Below, piece by piece: positions 20,522-30,633 of a stretch of 64,000 nt of DNA. Both the position numbers and the translations under genes were made by a program. Source of the DNA: Symsagittifera roscoffensis (lineage: Eukaryota > Xenacoelomorpha > Acoela > Convolutidae); contig NC_087069.1 of assembly GCF_963678635.1 (NCBI RefSeq), positions 35,693,959-35,757,958 on the forward strand. The letters run 5' to 3'. The notes below the pieces were generated by a model, which was given only the letters and a program-made list of their open reading frames with translations, searched no databases and was not told where the DNA came from. Each line of letters begins with the position of its first letter. The stretch's first letter is position 1.

Positions 20522-21430
20522 ATGGGTATTTCAGAATGTCATATCACCGAAAGGAACGAGAAAGCTCCTAAAAAAGTGGAGGGAACCTTCATGATTACGG
20601 AAGTGCAGCAGGAGGGACGATTTTTTAGATTTACTACAGGCAGAGCCGCTCAGTATGAGAACATCAAGCCACACAATCCATCGACAGAGGACTGGTGTAT
20701 ACATGCAGACATGGAAGAGGGGAATTATCTGATCTTGGACCCTGATTGTGAGGTCAACGAGAAGGGCACCAGGGGAAAGAACGATGGAAATGTGGTCGCA
20801 GAGGAAGGAACAAGTCCACCACTGGACCTAGATCCCAACGAAGTGATCGAAGTAGATGAAGAAACCTTACCCTACGTAGAGGAGGACTGGCAGGACCCCG
20901 AACAAATGGGGGACCCCAAGAATTTGGAACCGGAACTTCCATTTACGACACAGACTCGACAGAGTGACAGGACAAGACTCACGAAGAAATATAATCCTTA
21001 CGGAGACGACTTCGTAGTGAACAGGATATATCTAAAGAAGATAGTGGAAAAAGTAGTGGGTCTAGAAGAAATAACTATGTCACAGGACATTGACATAGTC
21101 GATGATCAGGACGAGGAGTGGGTCGATGACCGGTCCAAACCCGAGGTAGAATTCAACGACGAGCAACAGCAGGCATATGAACAAGACTTGTCGAGTTTGC
21201 GTGTCTTGGAATGGCTAAACAAAATGACGTCGGACCCAAAGGAGACCAGTGTCACAATTCAAGATGTAGATCGTAGAAGCATGAAATACGTAAAAACCGA
21301 AAGGTATGATCCCTCCTGGGCTGCCCAGGAAGGACCATCACTCATTCCGGCATCCAAACTCGATTTGATATCCGGTATGCGATCAACGGGGACGTCGTTA
21401 GATTTTTTACCCACACTGAAAATTTGTTAA
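20522..21430 (+). pseudogene. Gypsy family B: integrase C-terminal and acidic tail
   Basis: This is a 302-codon open frame. The first 50 codons are the integrase C-terminal beta domain (KVEGTFMITEVQQEGRFFRF, TGRAAQYENIKPHNPSTEDW), which would bind DNA. The rest is a long acidic tail (PNEVIEVDEETLPYVEEDWQ, DPEQMGDPKNLEPELPF) with a short basic patch (QSDRTRLTKKYNPYGDDFVV). No chromodomain is seen. The upstream frame joins it at the stop at about 20518. The frame ends at TTG-TTAA 21428-21430, where the macro-like module takes over in another frame. Family A has a decayed equivalent at 37354-38088. Confidence 0.75.
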
Positions 21431-21990
21431 TAAAAAAATTAAGAATAGCAAGAGAGACAGGTGATAACGAGGACCCTAAGAAACCGGACATAGGGAGGTT
21501 AGTTGAGTCATATTTTAACTTACCAAAGGAAAACTCAAAGAGCATAACGTTGACAGATAGTGATTTTATACTCACGAATAGAACATGTGCGATAGCGATC
21601 ACAGCAGACATGAGTTTAAAGACAGCGTTAGCAGCGGATTTTAAGAGAGAATTTAAAAACATAGAATTCATTTGGAAGCAGAGGCCAGCAATAGGAGGCG
21701 TAGCAGCTTTGCCTCCGGCGGCGTCACAGATACCGGGAAAGTACTTACGCTTTTTGGTGACCACGACGACGGAAAAGCGGCACGTGGACCCGGAAAATGT
21801 AGTCTTGTTCTTGACGAGATTGGGAGACTTCCTTGTGGAGAGAGAAGTGAAGGAGCTCTCGCTTCCAGTGTACGATCCGAACCGAGGACGACTGCATCCA
21901 CGGGAGTTGTATGCACGGATACACGTAATCTTCTCTGATACTAATATACAAGTATACTTACATAAGAAATATTATTTAAATATAGGCTGA
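21424..21990 (+). CDS. Macro-domain-like (TARG1/OARD1-type) module at the Pol C-terminus, family B
   Basis: Open for 188 codons to TGA 21988. Residues about 40-180 follow the order of small ADP-ribose-binding macro domains. There is a first strand (SITLTDSDFI), an AIAITADMSLKTALAADFKR segment resembling the start of TARG1-type proteins, then GGVAAL, GKYLRFLVTT and LTRLGDFLVEREVKELSLPV. It ends with DPNRGRLHPRELYARIHVIF and a closing strand. In TARG1/OARD1 the loop at DPNRG is glycine-rich with a catalytic aspartate. Here that loop is replaced, so binding is more plausible than hydrolysis. Family A carries a clear homologue (38400-38883). It probably belongs to the Pol polyprotein, one frame change after integrase. 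The domain call is from pattern recognition and needs a profile or structure search. Confidence 0.5.
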   Translation: MLIKKLRIARETGDNEDPKKPDIGRLVESYFNLPKENSKSITLTDSDFILTNRTCAIAITADMSLKTALAADFKREFKNIEFIWKQRPAIGGVAALPPAASQIPGKYLRFLVTTTTEKRHVDPENVVLFLTRLGDFLVEREVKELSLPVYDPNRGRLHPRELYARIHVIFSDTNIQVYLHKKYYLNIG

Positions 21991-22388
21991 GTCTAGGTTG
22001 CATGTAGGAAGGCGTCATACTAAATGTGTGTCGTGTGTGATATGTGTGTTATGTTATGTTATGTTATGTTATGTTTTATGTCATTAAGATCATGGGTAAG
22101 AAGGAATTAGTGACCATGAATAACCAAATGTCGATCTTAGGAATAGATCCGAAAATGGGATTGTCCATTTTTAAGTCGAATTCCAAAATTTTACCAAAGA
22201 ATTGATTTTTGATAAATTTTAGGATCAAAATATATTAATCTGACTATTTTAAATAAATTTTAATATAAAATTAGTGTAAAGTTGACAAATGTGATATTCG
22301 CCACCTCTTCTCTAGGTCTTGATTGATCATTTGATCATTCACTTAATTTCAGTTGTCAAACTGGTAATAGAATCGAATCAGAAAGAAC
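21991..22388 (+). other. Spacer with ATGTT microsatellite between pol and ORF2
   Basis: No gene is seen. An (ATGTT)n run lies at about 22046-22076. The rest is AT-rich. A possible leader for ORF2 ends at ATG 22389. The family A spacer at the same place (38887-39386) is about 0.5 kb and has no obvious sequence match. Confidence 0.5.
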
Positions 22389-22634
22389 ATGGAAAACTTT
22401 GATTTGAACGAGTACATGAATCTGGCCCAGGCGTGCGTAGGACCGATGATAGATGCAATCTATCGTCGGCTGATGGATCGAGACTTCGCTCTGGAGGACC
22501 CAGTGGTAATCATGTTGCTAGCCGCCTCAATAAACATCTTGGGGCATGATAGCCGTGGGGACTGCCCCACGGAAGTCTTATTGATGGCAGCATACGGAAA
22601 AAGAGGAGTACTAGACCGCTCGACCATGAGGTAA
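22389..22634 (+). pseudogene. Family B ORF2: N-terminal helical domain
   Basis: The ATG at 22389 begins MENFDLNEYMNLAQACVGPM, and 81 codons stay open to a TAA that overlaps the next frame. The composition is helical with hydrophobic patches (AIYRRLMDRDFALEDPVVIM, LLAASINILGHDSRGDCPTE). A related segment begins family A ORF2 at about 39440-39640 (DERLAVMLNAIQQLEAQGEC, ESATEAVWMVGYFSDG). That match makes this a real conserved N-terminus and not chance. I do not recognise the fold. It is probably the start of an 8.7-kb coding unit now split into about a dozen frames. Confidence 0.55.
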
Positions 22635-23086
22635 TGATGCGGAGAAACGGGGCTCTCTCAGGGAGTGACTTGGCGAACGAGCCTAGATTGGGAAGTCCGA
22701 GGACCTATCAATCAGGTGAGATGCCTTTGCTCACCAAGCTTAGGTCTGGATTAAAGAGAATGCATCAGGAAACGAACAGCGAGGATGCCTCGTCTAGTTC
22801 ACAACTGAGAGCAGCTGTGCCACCAAAGAGGGCGAAAGTAGATGAAGGGGTTCAGCCGAACGAGACTATGCAAGATCCTAATGGGACGACAGAAGAACTG
22901 GAGAAGACCAGAAGGGAAATGGACGAGATGACCAAGACCATGCTCAGTATAGAAGAAGAGAGAGGCAAGTGGAAGAAATTGTTTGAAGATTGTAACAAGA
23001 AGCAGGGTGAAGAAATAGAGCGCTTGGGGCGAGAATACAAGCAGCAACCGGAGCGTCTGGCGTTAACGACAGCCGTGGAAAAGTGA
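22634..23086 (+). pseudogene. Family B ORF2: linker and coiled coil
   Basis: Open for 150 codons. A serine-rich linker with a basic patch (VPPKRAKVDEG, NLS-like) leads into a clear coiled coil (EELEKTRREMDEMTKTMLSI, EEERGKWKKLFEDCNKKQGE, IERLGREYKQQPERL). Family A ORF2 has a coiled coil at the same place (39790-39930, RRELERAQRERDKANLERDQ). I infer oligomerisation. The frame overlaps the previous one by one base at the TAATG joint, and in decayed DNA this is probably accidental. After the stop at 23084 about 490 bases are decayed, with only a short basic open piece at 23288-23581. Confidence 0.5.
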
Positions 23087-23581
23087 TACCTACAAGGAGT
23101 ATTCCTTGTTGGCAGTCCCCGATGGAGTTTTTGACGCCTCGAGAGTTGAGTCAGACGACGGAGACGCAACTACCGGCCACAACCGGTAGAGTGACACCCT
23201 AGGTGATCCAGTCGTGGAGAAAACGGTGAAAAAATTGATGAAGACAGCTGGTCGATTGGTAGCTAATAGGAAGCGCCAGGTTCCGGGGTGACTGCACCCT
23301 ACGGAACAATCGATAACACGAATAAAGTACAACTCTCCCAACACACGATGATGAGAACAGGAGTTATTGATACAGCGTTACCGACAAAGAGCTCCAAGAT
23401 TCCAGGTAGAAAGATACGAAAAGCACCGATGAAGAAAGTGTCCCTAGTGATTGACGTGCAGAAGAATAACCAGTTCAAATATAGCTTCACGGGAGATACG
23501 GACACTGATTCGCGAGCCTGCTTCATTCGATCCACTTGGAACCTAGCTGTAAACCTGCAGCAACCGCCCCTTGGGACATGA

Positions 23582-24219
23582 CATCTGATACTGGGTGACA
23601 GTCTAGTCAGAGTGCTCTAGAATTTGAGGACCTCCTGGATCACTACGGTGATGGCCTTTGGAGTTGCAACGATAGCCCAGCTATTTCGGATGGTGGAGCT
23701 GATGAACCCAAGGAGGATCCCTAACATAATGATCCTAATGGGGACGAATAATGTGTCAAGAGGCTCAGATGAGGAAGAGGCACTATGGGAGTCGATGATG
23801 GTGTGCCTATTTTAGACTCTTTGGGATAAATTCAAGTGCGCGGTACTGACCGTCTGCGCCGTACCAATGAGCAAAAACACGTTGAAAAGACAGGAAGAAG
23901 GCTCAATGAAGGAGTCGTCAGGTGGAACAACATCCTGAGAAATCTTGCGAGCCGGAATGCCGGACAATTGATCCTGATGGACGTTGAACACGAGCTGAGA
24001 GCCATGGATCATACCAGACTAACCACTGATGGGATCCATTTTGACAGCATTGAAGGACAAGCCTGGTTGAACCGAGTCTTTCAGGAGCGCTTGGATGAAA
24101 TGGAAATTGAGTTCTTTGGCACGGGAGTGCTAAAGAAGGAGGAAACTGCGAATGAACTGACGAGTTCCACCTTTGTGCCCCTAATTTGGGATTACATTTG
24201 GGAACGGTCCCAGCCGTGA
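23582..24219 (+). pseudogene. Family B ORF2: SGNH/GDSL-hydrolase-like domain
   Basis: Three landmarks of the SGNH fold lie in order. LILGDSLVRVL is block I (Gly-Asp-Ser at 23594-23602). IMILMGTNNVSRG is block III (Gly 23741, Asn 23747). TTDGIHFDSIEGQAWLNRVF is block V (Asp 24028, His 24037). Between them are LTVCAVPM and ILRNLASRNAGQLILMDVEH, a typical later strand. SGNH proteins hydrolyse esters or acyl groups, and some non-LTR retrotransposons carry esterase domains. The catalytic Ser, Asp and His are all encoded. A stop right after block I (23619) and a frame change at about 23816-23836 break the domain. The substrate is unknown. Family A has a more damaged homologue at 40531-41000. Confidence 0.65.
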
Positions 24220-24992
24220 CGACCTCTAGGCCGCGAAGCTCTAGTGAGCCGGGGAAAAGGACAGACGTACAAGATCGACTGGGGGAAGCACCGATGAGAA
24301 GAACCATCCATCCTAGGCGAAGATTAGGACTTGTCAATCCGACTGCGGAGACAACCAGCACCTCTAAATCGGATACAAGATCAGAAACGACGAGCACCAG
24401 TCGAGAGGAGCGACGCCCGAAGTGGAGCTCTATGATGTGGTAGAGGCCCATACCTTCTCCCTGGCATATGTACAAAGAGGATCTGACTGAATTGAACCTT
24501 CAGACGGTGAGCTTTGCAGCAGATGCCATGAGGATGTTGAATGGAGCGAGATTGTCTGTCAATGGACTTTACTCAATGCCAGGCGTGGACTGGTTAATAG
24601 CCGTTGGCATAAACTTCAGCTGTACAAACGCCTTGAGATTTGCCGATTTAGAGGGACTGCCCTCAAACAATACAATGGGTCCAGTAAATGCAAGACCATT
24701 GCAAGATGTGAAGTTGAACCAAGATGAAGGAAATCGAGAGGAAAGACCCGGAAGGTTACCGACATCGAATGCACCGATAGGACGGCACGTAAAATTATTC
24801 AGGCAGGTGAAAACACCCCCAGGACACAAAAAAGAGAGAGCGTACCCGAAACAAGTGAATCAAGAAGGTGATGTTCAGAGATACGGTGGATTGAAGGCGA
24901 TCAAGAAAGATGAGACCATCTTTGCTGCGTATGACAAGGCAGAAATGAGGAAGGCAAAGATTATGGTAGTCGCGAGTTCAGACTTCGTGTAA
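24220..24992 (+). pseudogene. Family B ORF2: region after the first SGNH-like domain
   Basis: After a serine/threonine-rich linker (24220-24440) a 174-codon frame opens at 24468. It includes MYKEDLTELNLQTVSFAADA, DWLIAVGINFSCTNALRFAD and NTMGPVNARPLQDVKLNQDE, and ends AYDKAEMRKAKIMVVASSDF at a TAA (24990). Translation past that stop continues in the same sense into the next segment. The match between the two families here is limited to the start, because family A is cut at about 41.55 kb. No known domain is recognised. The last strand (KIMVVASSDF) may be the first strand of a second SGNH-like fold. Confidence 0.45.
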
Positions 24993-25025
24993 ACCTCCAA
25001 ATCTCTGTTTTGGCCTGATGATAAA

Positions 25026-25496
25026 ATGTTGGCAGCGGTCGACTTAGACCTAATGCAATCTGTGTCAATGGCAATCGGGGTACAACGGCAGACAGAAATA
25101 AACCCAATCACAATTGTATTCGCTGGCATCAATGACCATGTACACAGTAGGGGTTTCCTGAGCAGACTCAGAGAGCCTACGACAGCCAAAGCCGCTGTCT
25201 GGCCAGCTATAAAGGATATCCTCGAATCAATGGGTGAGGTATTAGACACGCTGAAAGAAGGTGCCTTCACTAAAATAACACAGAGAGCCGTGTTTGCACT
25301 GTCTCCGGGATATGCACATCTCCCGGTTGGACTGAAGCTCGTGTATGCAAGGGTGGCTTTGCTCTCGGTACGGAAATATGATGTAATCATATCTGCCCCA
25401 AACCGCGGAATAGAGATGGAGAATATGAGGTCACCCAGGGCTGAACTACCTGCGGTGTGGTCTCACATCTCGAACGCGATGCGAGGATTTAAGTAG
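25026..25496 (+). pseudogene. Family B ORF2: possible second SGNH-like fold
   Basis: Open for 156 codons. The segment ITIVFAGINDHVHSRGFLSR (Gly 25125, Asn 25131, Asp 25134) resembles SGNH block III. It is preceded by AAVDLDLMQSVSMAIGV and followed by long helices (AVWPAIKDILESMGEVLDTL) and further strands (AVFALSPGYAHLPVGLKLVY, KYDVIISAPNRGIEM). No block V Asp-x-x-His is visible, and the would-be block I at the end of the previous frame lacks a clean Gly-Asp-Ser. If related, it is a non-catalytic duplicate of the domain at 23582. This is inference from motif order only. Confidence 0.35.
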
Positions 25497-26110
25497 CATT
25501 CACTACAAATGTTGGTGTTAGACGAAGTGCTGGGGTCGGAACTAGCCAACTTCAGTCGACAACTCAAACTGAAGCCGGGAATTGACGATGACCATCGAGT
25601 AATCGCAGCGTTGTCAAACGATTTGTGGTTCCGAGGAATGTAAGTAAAAGAAGGACGACAGAGAAGAGAGACCAGAGCTAATCTGGAGGCGATGGTTTTG
25701 AGAACGAAACCAGAGGCTAACCAGTGGCTGCACTTAACCCCTCGAGTAGCAGTTTTGGGTGCAGATGTTTTTGATTGAGGCCCAGTAATGATCAGGAAGA
25801 TCCATGCTTACTTAGTGAAGGAGGTAAACCTTGCCGAAAATGCTGAACAGAATTCAGCCGATTTCGTGAACAGAATGTTCCAAGTAACCCTGGAGACTTT
25901 CTGGCCACAGAATGTGAAGGGACAAGAAGGCTTTGAACAAACTGACAGCATGTTGGAAGAGCTAGGAGTCAGATGGACTGCGTCCTTTTTGCCGAAAATA
26001 TACCCTTCATACTCTCGATACCTGATAAAAGAGTTCCTCCGAGTAGTCATAGAAGCATCAATCCTTGAGTTACTAGCCCTATTCGTGACGTTTGGAGCAG
26101 AGAACTAGGT
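25497..26110 (+). pseudogene. Family B ORF2: unknown helical region
   Basis: The same frame continues with stops at about 25494, 25640 and 25775. Pieces include LGSELANFSRQLKLKPGIDD, EANQWLHLTPRVAVLGADVF and the longer open run 25788-26108 (MIRKIHAYLVKEVNLAENAE, FVNRMFQVTLETFWPQNVKG, LGVRWTASFLPKIYPSYSRY). It is mostly helical. Only point stops interrupt it, which shows that one long frame existed here. I do not recognise the family. Its place inside a retroelement ORF2 is the only functional clue. Confidence 0.4.
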
Positions 26111-27120
26111 AAAAGGACCAGCAATACTGCTCACAGAAGGCGTACAGAACTTGCGATTAGATGTAGACGCCTGGAAACTTGGGAGGGTTGATGAGTTTGA
26201 CACGCTACCCGGAGCAGATGAGAGAGAACGTGAGGAAGTTCGACGCAAAACGATCTACGGATTCTTGGAACAAGATAAGAGATTTGCGACATACTCCTAC
26301 CCAATACCTCATGCAGCAGAATCGCTTTGGAACAGGAGAAGATGAAACGATTGAGAGAGAGGAAGACGTGCGACGTCATGCTGGGGGCATACCCCTACTA
26401 ACTGATCTGAGCTTAGCTATGAGGACCGATCCCTTAGCATTGATCAGAGGAGCCACGGAGTTCGTGACTGTCGTATAAGGACCTGCAGTCACGTTTGCGT
26501 TCCCTGATGTTAAGGTGGAAGCATACTGGAGGTCGGTGCTGCACCTGAACCTCATATCAGCAGTGAATGGAAGCGCGCTGAATTGGTGTGAGCAGCGTGT
26601 ACTGCGAGAGCTCATGAGTGAAGACCTATTTGCAAAGATATCGGAGCCAGAGATGACGGTCATCAACTTTGATGACCATTTCCGTGATCGTATGGGAGAA
26701 GTGGACAGGGCACACGTTGAAGTTTTCCCTAAACTCTGGAATCTAAGACCCTATGACAAAAGAAACGGAGAGAACACAAGAATTCCTCGATTGAATGCAG
26801 CATAGCACAAGGTGAGAGAAGAGAAGAAGGGTTGGTGCGATTATTAGAAACTCCCGGAGGAAATCCCTGAATTCCCCCTGATAAGAAGGATGTTGCTCGG
26901 AGCAGTCTCCGCAGTGCAAACTCCTAGGTTGAGAGCTTTTGAGACCAATGAAAGGACGATGGCGAAATTCTCGGAAACGATGGACCCGTGTTTTGTGGGC
27001 ACACATGCCGCAGTGCTGCAGTATACGCAGTTTGCTTACACGGATGAAGCAACGAGAAGACGAATGAGCAATGCAGTGACTCCACAGCCTGGTAGGTTTG
27101 ATGAGAAATGTGCAAAAAAC
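26111..27120 (+). pseudogene. Family B ORF2: unknown region
   Basis: From 26111 the previous frame continues to about 26230 (EGVQNLRLDVDAWKLGRVDE), then the reading moves to another frame that stays readable to 27120 with isolated stops (26476, 26803, 26845). Segments include SWNKIRDLRHTPTQYLMQQN, RRHAGGIPLLTDLSLAMRTD, EAYWRSVLHLNLISAVNGSA, LRELMSEDLFAKISEPEMTV and RRMLLGAVSAVQTPRLRAFE. The low density of stops over 900 bases shows former coding. No catalytic motif stands out. It has a mixed alpha/beta flavour but no family I can name. Confidence 0.4.
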
Positions 27121-27741
27121 TAAACCTAGCGCCTATGGTGATGAGAGGCAAGGCTGAATTACCAGAAGCCTCCCTAATCGCAATGAGGGTAAAGCCAGGG
27201 TTACCGGTGGGAGGAACCCTACAGACCAGAACCATGCTAGCACCCTTCGGACATGAGGAAGTCAAAGTACTTCATGGAGAAGAGGAAGATCAGTCAGCTG
27301 GCAGGCTTATTTTACCGAAACTTTCTGATTGGACCAGGAGTGAAGAGCAAGGGCCCTAAAAGTCAGGACCGAACATAGAACGAGACGATGGGAAGCCGTC
27401 GATCGGAGGAACCTATGCAACAGGATCCCGATCAAGCTGGGAAAGAAGACGATAAGGCTTCGACAGGAGGAGTATCCAGCATAGACTTTGAAAATTTCCT
27501 CAGTGATTTTGAGAACGGCATGGGCGCGTTGGAAGTGACGACTGAGCCAGCAGACGAGGGTACTTTCACACTAAAACCCCCGTCGGCCTTTATGGGAACG
27601 AACCGGAAATTACCGGAGAGCATCTCTCCGAGCAATTCTAAAGATACCGAACAGAAACTCTTGATAGAATCACCAAGGAGAAGAAGCATAGAAGGCGCTG
27701 CCAGTGTACCTTTCTTGGGAACGTTGACCGAAAAAGAGTAG
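27108..27741 (+). pseudogene. Family B ORF2: basic strand-rich piece and acidic linker
   Basis: 27108-27359 reads KLNLAPMVMRGKAELPEASL and PGLPVGGTLQTRTMLAPFGH, with repeated short strands. It directly continues the preceding region after a frame change near 27110. Then 27388-27741 is an acidic, serine/proline-rich linker (SSIDFENFLSDFENGMGALE, TFTLKPPSAFMGTNRKLPES). The linker looks disordered. A break between two protein products cannot be excluded here, because an ATG at 27388 follows a stop at 27357. Confidence 0.35.
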
Positions 27742-28478
27742 GAGGTGCATTATAGAGATCATGAAGAGAGGACGGGATGCAGAATGGATAGAGTGGCCTT
27801 CATGGAAGAGATTTGGACAGTAGTTCAACCGACCACTAATGCGGGAAGTCCTTGATAAACTTGATGAGTGTGACGGGAGATTGAGCGAGTTGTTGATTGA
27901 CTCGGCCACTGACGAAAGTGAGGCAAACTCTCCTATCAAGATGACGCCGCAAGATGACAAAGGAGAAGTGGTATATCTGTCAATAACCCGGAAAGGGAAC
28001 GATGGGATCAAAATTGGTGATTGTTAAGATTAATGAAATGAAGATGAAACTGGGCAGCAAGGTGACATTGAGGAAGGAGTGAAAGACAAAAGTGGATTCC
28101 GAAATCTCGATAAAAGCTGTCACCTCAGCGAAGAAGAAACGCGTCGAGGAAGCTTTGGACTTGGGACCGGGTGATGATCGATTACATGGCACAGACAGGA
28201 TATTGAATAATGTAGCGATGGTGCCACCCATTCTCATGGCAGGAATAAAGTCAACCGGTTACAAAACCAAGAGGAGTGACCGCACTCTGACTGGAGCGAC
28301 GTTAGAAATGGAGATACTTAGCCAATGTGGAGAGAGTACGCTTAAAGACTTTAAACCGTCTCCCATGAATCACGGAAAGGGAAGCGTCGTAGGACAACTA
28401 TTCCCAGTGGAATATAACCGACAGTGTCGGAAACTGTATCGATTGACGATCCCGCCGGTGGATACATGGAGATGTTAA
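27742..28478 (+). pseudogene. Family B ORF2: decayed polar region
   Basis: Short open pieces in two frames, 27839-28024 (LDKLDECDGRLSELLIDSAT, NSPIKMTPQDDKGEVVYLSI) and 28092-28478 (SEISIKAVTSAKKKRVEEAL, ILNNVAMVPPILMAGIKSTG), join the acidic linker to the next helical domain. They contain alternating acidic and basic runs and no recognisable motif. They are listed because they lie inside the otherwise continuous ORF2, not because any function can be inferred. Confidence 0.3.
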
Positions 28479-28506
28479 AGTACAGAAGTTCGGCCAGAGG
28501 AGACAA

Positions 28507-29157
28507 ATGGTTCTAGAAGACAAAAGGGCCATGGAAGGTTACTTGGAGACGATGATGCAAGGCACCACCCTGAAACAGAAGGCATACAAGACTTTGGTAT
28601 CGTCCGAAATGCACGCAGAAACGATCGAGCAGTTGGTGAGCCTTCCATGGAGAGCGATACGGTACTTCGATGAAGAGATGAGAACCATGCCAAAGATACA
28701 AGCTCTGATAGCAATACCATACGCGAGAACAGATCCACAATTGAGGTTCGCTTGGTGTATGATTGGACTGACTCGTGGGGAATATGATTCGGAAGAAAGA
28801 GAAAGATCGAAAGAGGAGAAAAAGTTCTTGATGACGAAAGTGAGAGATCTGATGACCCAAAAAGGAGCAGCAGTAGCGTGCGCGAAGCGGAGAGACGCTA
28901 ATTGTTTCGTTCGATTTATGATAGAACAGATTTCAGTGCCAGCACTGAGCACTTGTGTCAAGATGCTACGAAAAGGCGACGAAGGAGCGAAAGCCTTGCT
29001 CTTGTTAGCAATTTTGGATATATCTCAGAGCAAATCAATGCGAGTAAACATGAAAGAACCCGTGGAACTAGAACCAATGAAGAAGATACTGAAGAATGCA
29101 GCGATTAATGTGGACCAATCAGAAAGAAATCGTACAGTTACGTATCCTGAATCATAG
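28507..29157 (+). pseudogene. Family B ORF2: long open helical segment
   Basis: This is the longest uninterrupted piece of ORF2 at 216 codons, ending at TAG 29155. It is helix-rich and charged (RAMEGYLETMMQGTTLKQKA, TIEQLVSLPWRAIRYFDEEM, EERERSKEEKKFLMTKVRDL, VPALSTCVKMLRKGDEGAKA). Two cysteines near ACAKRRDANCF are not in a recognisable metal-binding pattern. The conservation of an open frame this long in a decayed element is notable but could be chance. Function unknown. Confidence 0.4.
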
Positions 29158-29744
29158 AGATAGCGTACAACCCTTTCCTGAATGAAGACTGTTTTTTTGT
29201 TTACGAGCAAGCAGTGTTGCTAAGATTCTGGACGTAAAGGATTGCAACGATAAGAAGCGCTGCTAATCAGCAGGCCAAGCTGGGAATAGTCTTGGAGGAA
29301 AAGGTGACTGCACCTTCAGTGCCAAGATCGGACAATCAAGTGGAGTTTAGATTGGGATTATCAGACGAAGTGCTGAGAACGAGTTTGATGGTAGTGTGGA
29401 AACTAATGAAACCATCATGGTGTCCGAGTCCCAATGCCGATTCGAAATTACGAGCGACACGAGATGTGCAGAGGGAACTGAATTCAGACTCTAACTTGCG
29501 TGACCTGAACGTCATCTATAATCTGATGACAACAGCCTCTAAGAGCAACGGAGAAGACAAGGTAGAGTTGCCTGTCTGGGAAGCAGAGGACTGGGTCAAA
29601 GCTGGTAGCTGTCTGGCAGAAGTCTGTGGACGAGAAGATCACACCTGTGGAGGTCTGGACTGCGTAAAAGCCCTGGAGAGGCAACACAAGCAATTGATGA
29701 TACTGTTTGGGAACATTGTGATGAAGGCGAAAACAGAAACGTAA
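29158..29744 (+). pseudogene. Family B ORF2: segment with a Cys/His cluster
   Basis: After 130 decayed bases a 150-codon frame (29292-29744) reads NQVEFRLGLSDEVLRTSLMV, KSNGEDKVELPVWEAEDWVK and SCLAEVCGREDHTCGGLDCV. The cluster CLAEVCGREDHTCGGLDC has four cysteines and a histidine within 18 residues, which would suit a small zinc site, though I know no family with this spacing. A TAA at 29742 ends it. It is part of the ORF2 coding unit by position and orientation. Confidence 0.35.
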
Positions 29745-30633
29745 CTGATCGCAGATTGCCACTGCACTAGGATTCTACAGCAGGTTTGGTTCTTTTGAGT
29801 CACTTTTGAATCTAGAACAGAAGCATGAGATGGTCACTGCTATCAGTGTAGAAGTGTTTCCAGGAGTTTTGCAGACTGAGCAAAAACACATAGGAAAAAG
29901 GAAGGGAAGCGATCGAGGCGGAATTGAACATCCGGCACAGTGAAACTTATCGCAGACCAACTGGAGCGCGATATTTGATGGGATCGACATTGGCTCCAAT
30001 GTGCAAAAGCAGATACCCTATGCATTTCGTAGCGGTGGATATGAAGAGTACCAGAACGATCATGGATCAGGCCTTCTCAATGCCGAAATGCGTAAGACTA
30101 GCAAGATTATCAAAAAAATCTTACGAGTTACTGTGCAAAATGTTCTCAGCAGTTCCGGAGAGAACCAAAGAGAAGTTAAACCGATACTTGGAAAAAAGTT
30201 CATGAGATACGCCAGTGGGAACTTCAGTGACTGTGAAAGACGGAAGCAGAAAAGATCAAAAGTCACGGATCACAATGCAGTAGATGAGAGTGATGAAGTC
30301 CACCGAGTGATGATGGAAGTGGAACCACTGCTGGAAGCTTCGGCAAAACGTAATTGGAGGAGCATCATGTCAACACATGATGAGTTCCTCTGCCATTGCT
30401 TACTGCAAACATGGTGGTCCCCGGGCGTAGTAATCTGTTTTTATCTGGGACTGCGGAGAGCTGCTCTCCATGGGTTTACCAGACTCATCGCAGCCCATAA
30501 CGATAGTGGTAGTGGGAGTTATGATGGCGATACGATGGCTGGAAGCTCATGTGAAGGAGAACAAAAGACAGGAGACGCCGACAAGAGAATACTTACAGGA
30601 ATTGGATTGTCTAAAAGATATAGATCTTTTTGA
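29745..30633 (+). pseudogene. Family B ORF2: late region in overlapping frames
   Basis: Two frames overlap between 29924 and 30633, which marks at least one frame change. The first (29924-30205) reads MGSTLAPMCKSRYPMHFVAV, TIMDQAFSMPKCVRLARLSK and AVPERTKEKLNRYLEKS. The second (30001-30633) is basic and then histidine-containing (STHDEFLCHCLLQTWWSPGV). The first has the more natural composition up to about 30200, and the second from about 30200 to 30450. No domain is recognised. Confidence 0.3.

Noticed and set aside
22046-22076. ATGTT repeats as a telomere-like or regulatory array
   Set aside because: This is a short, simple microsatellite with no telomere match and no partner elsewhere.
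28539-28961. Minus-strand ORFs across ORF2 (for example 28539-28961 and 30547-30939)
   Set aside because: They are antisense to readable plus-strand coding segments, with no motif or start context.
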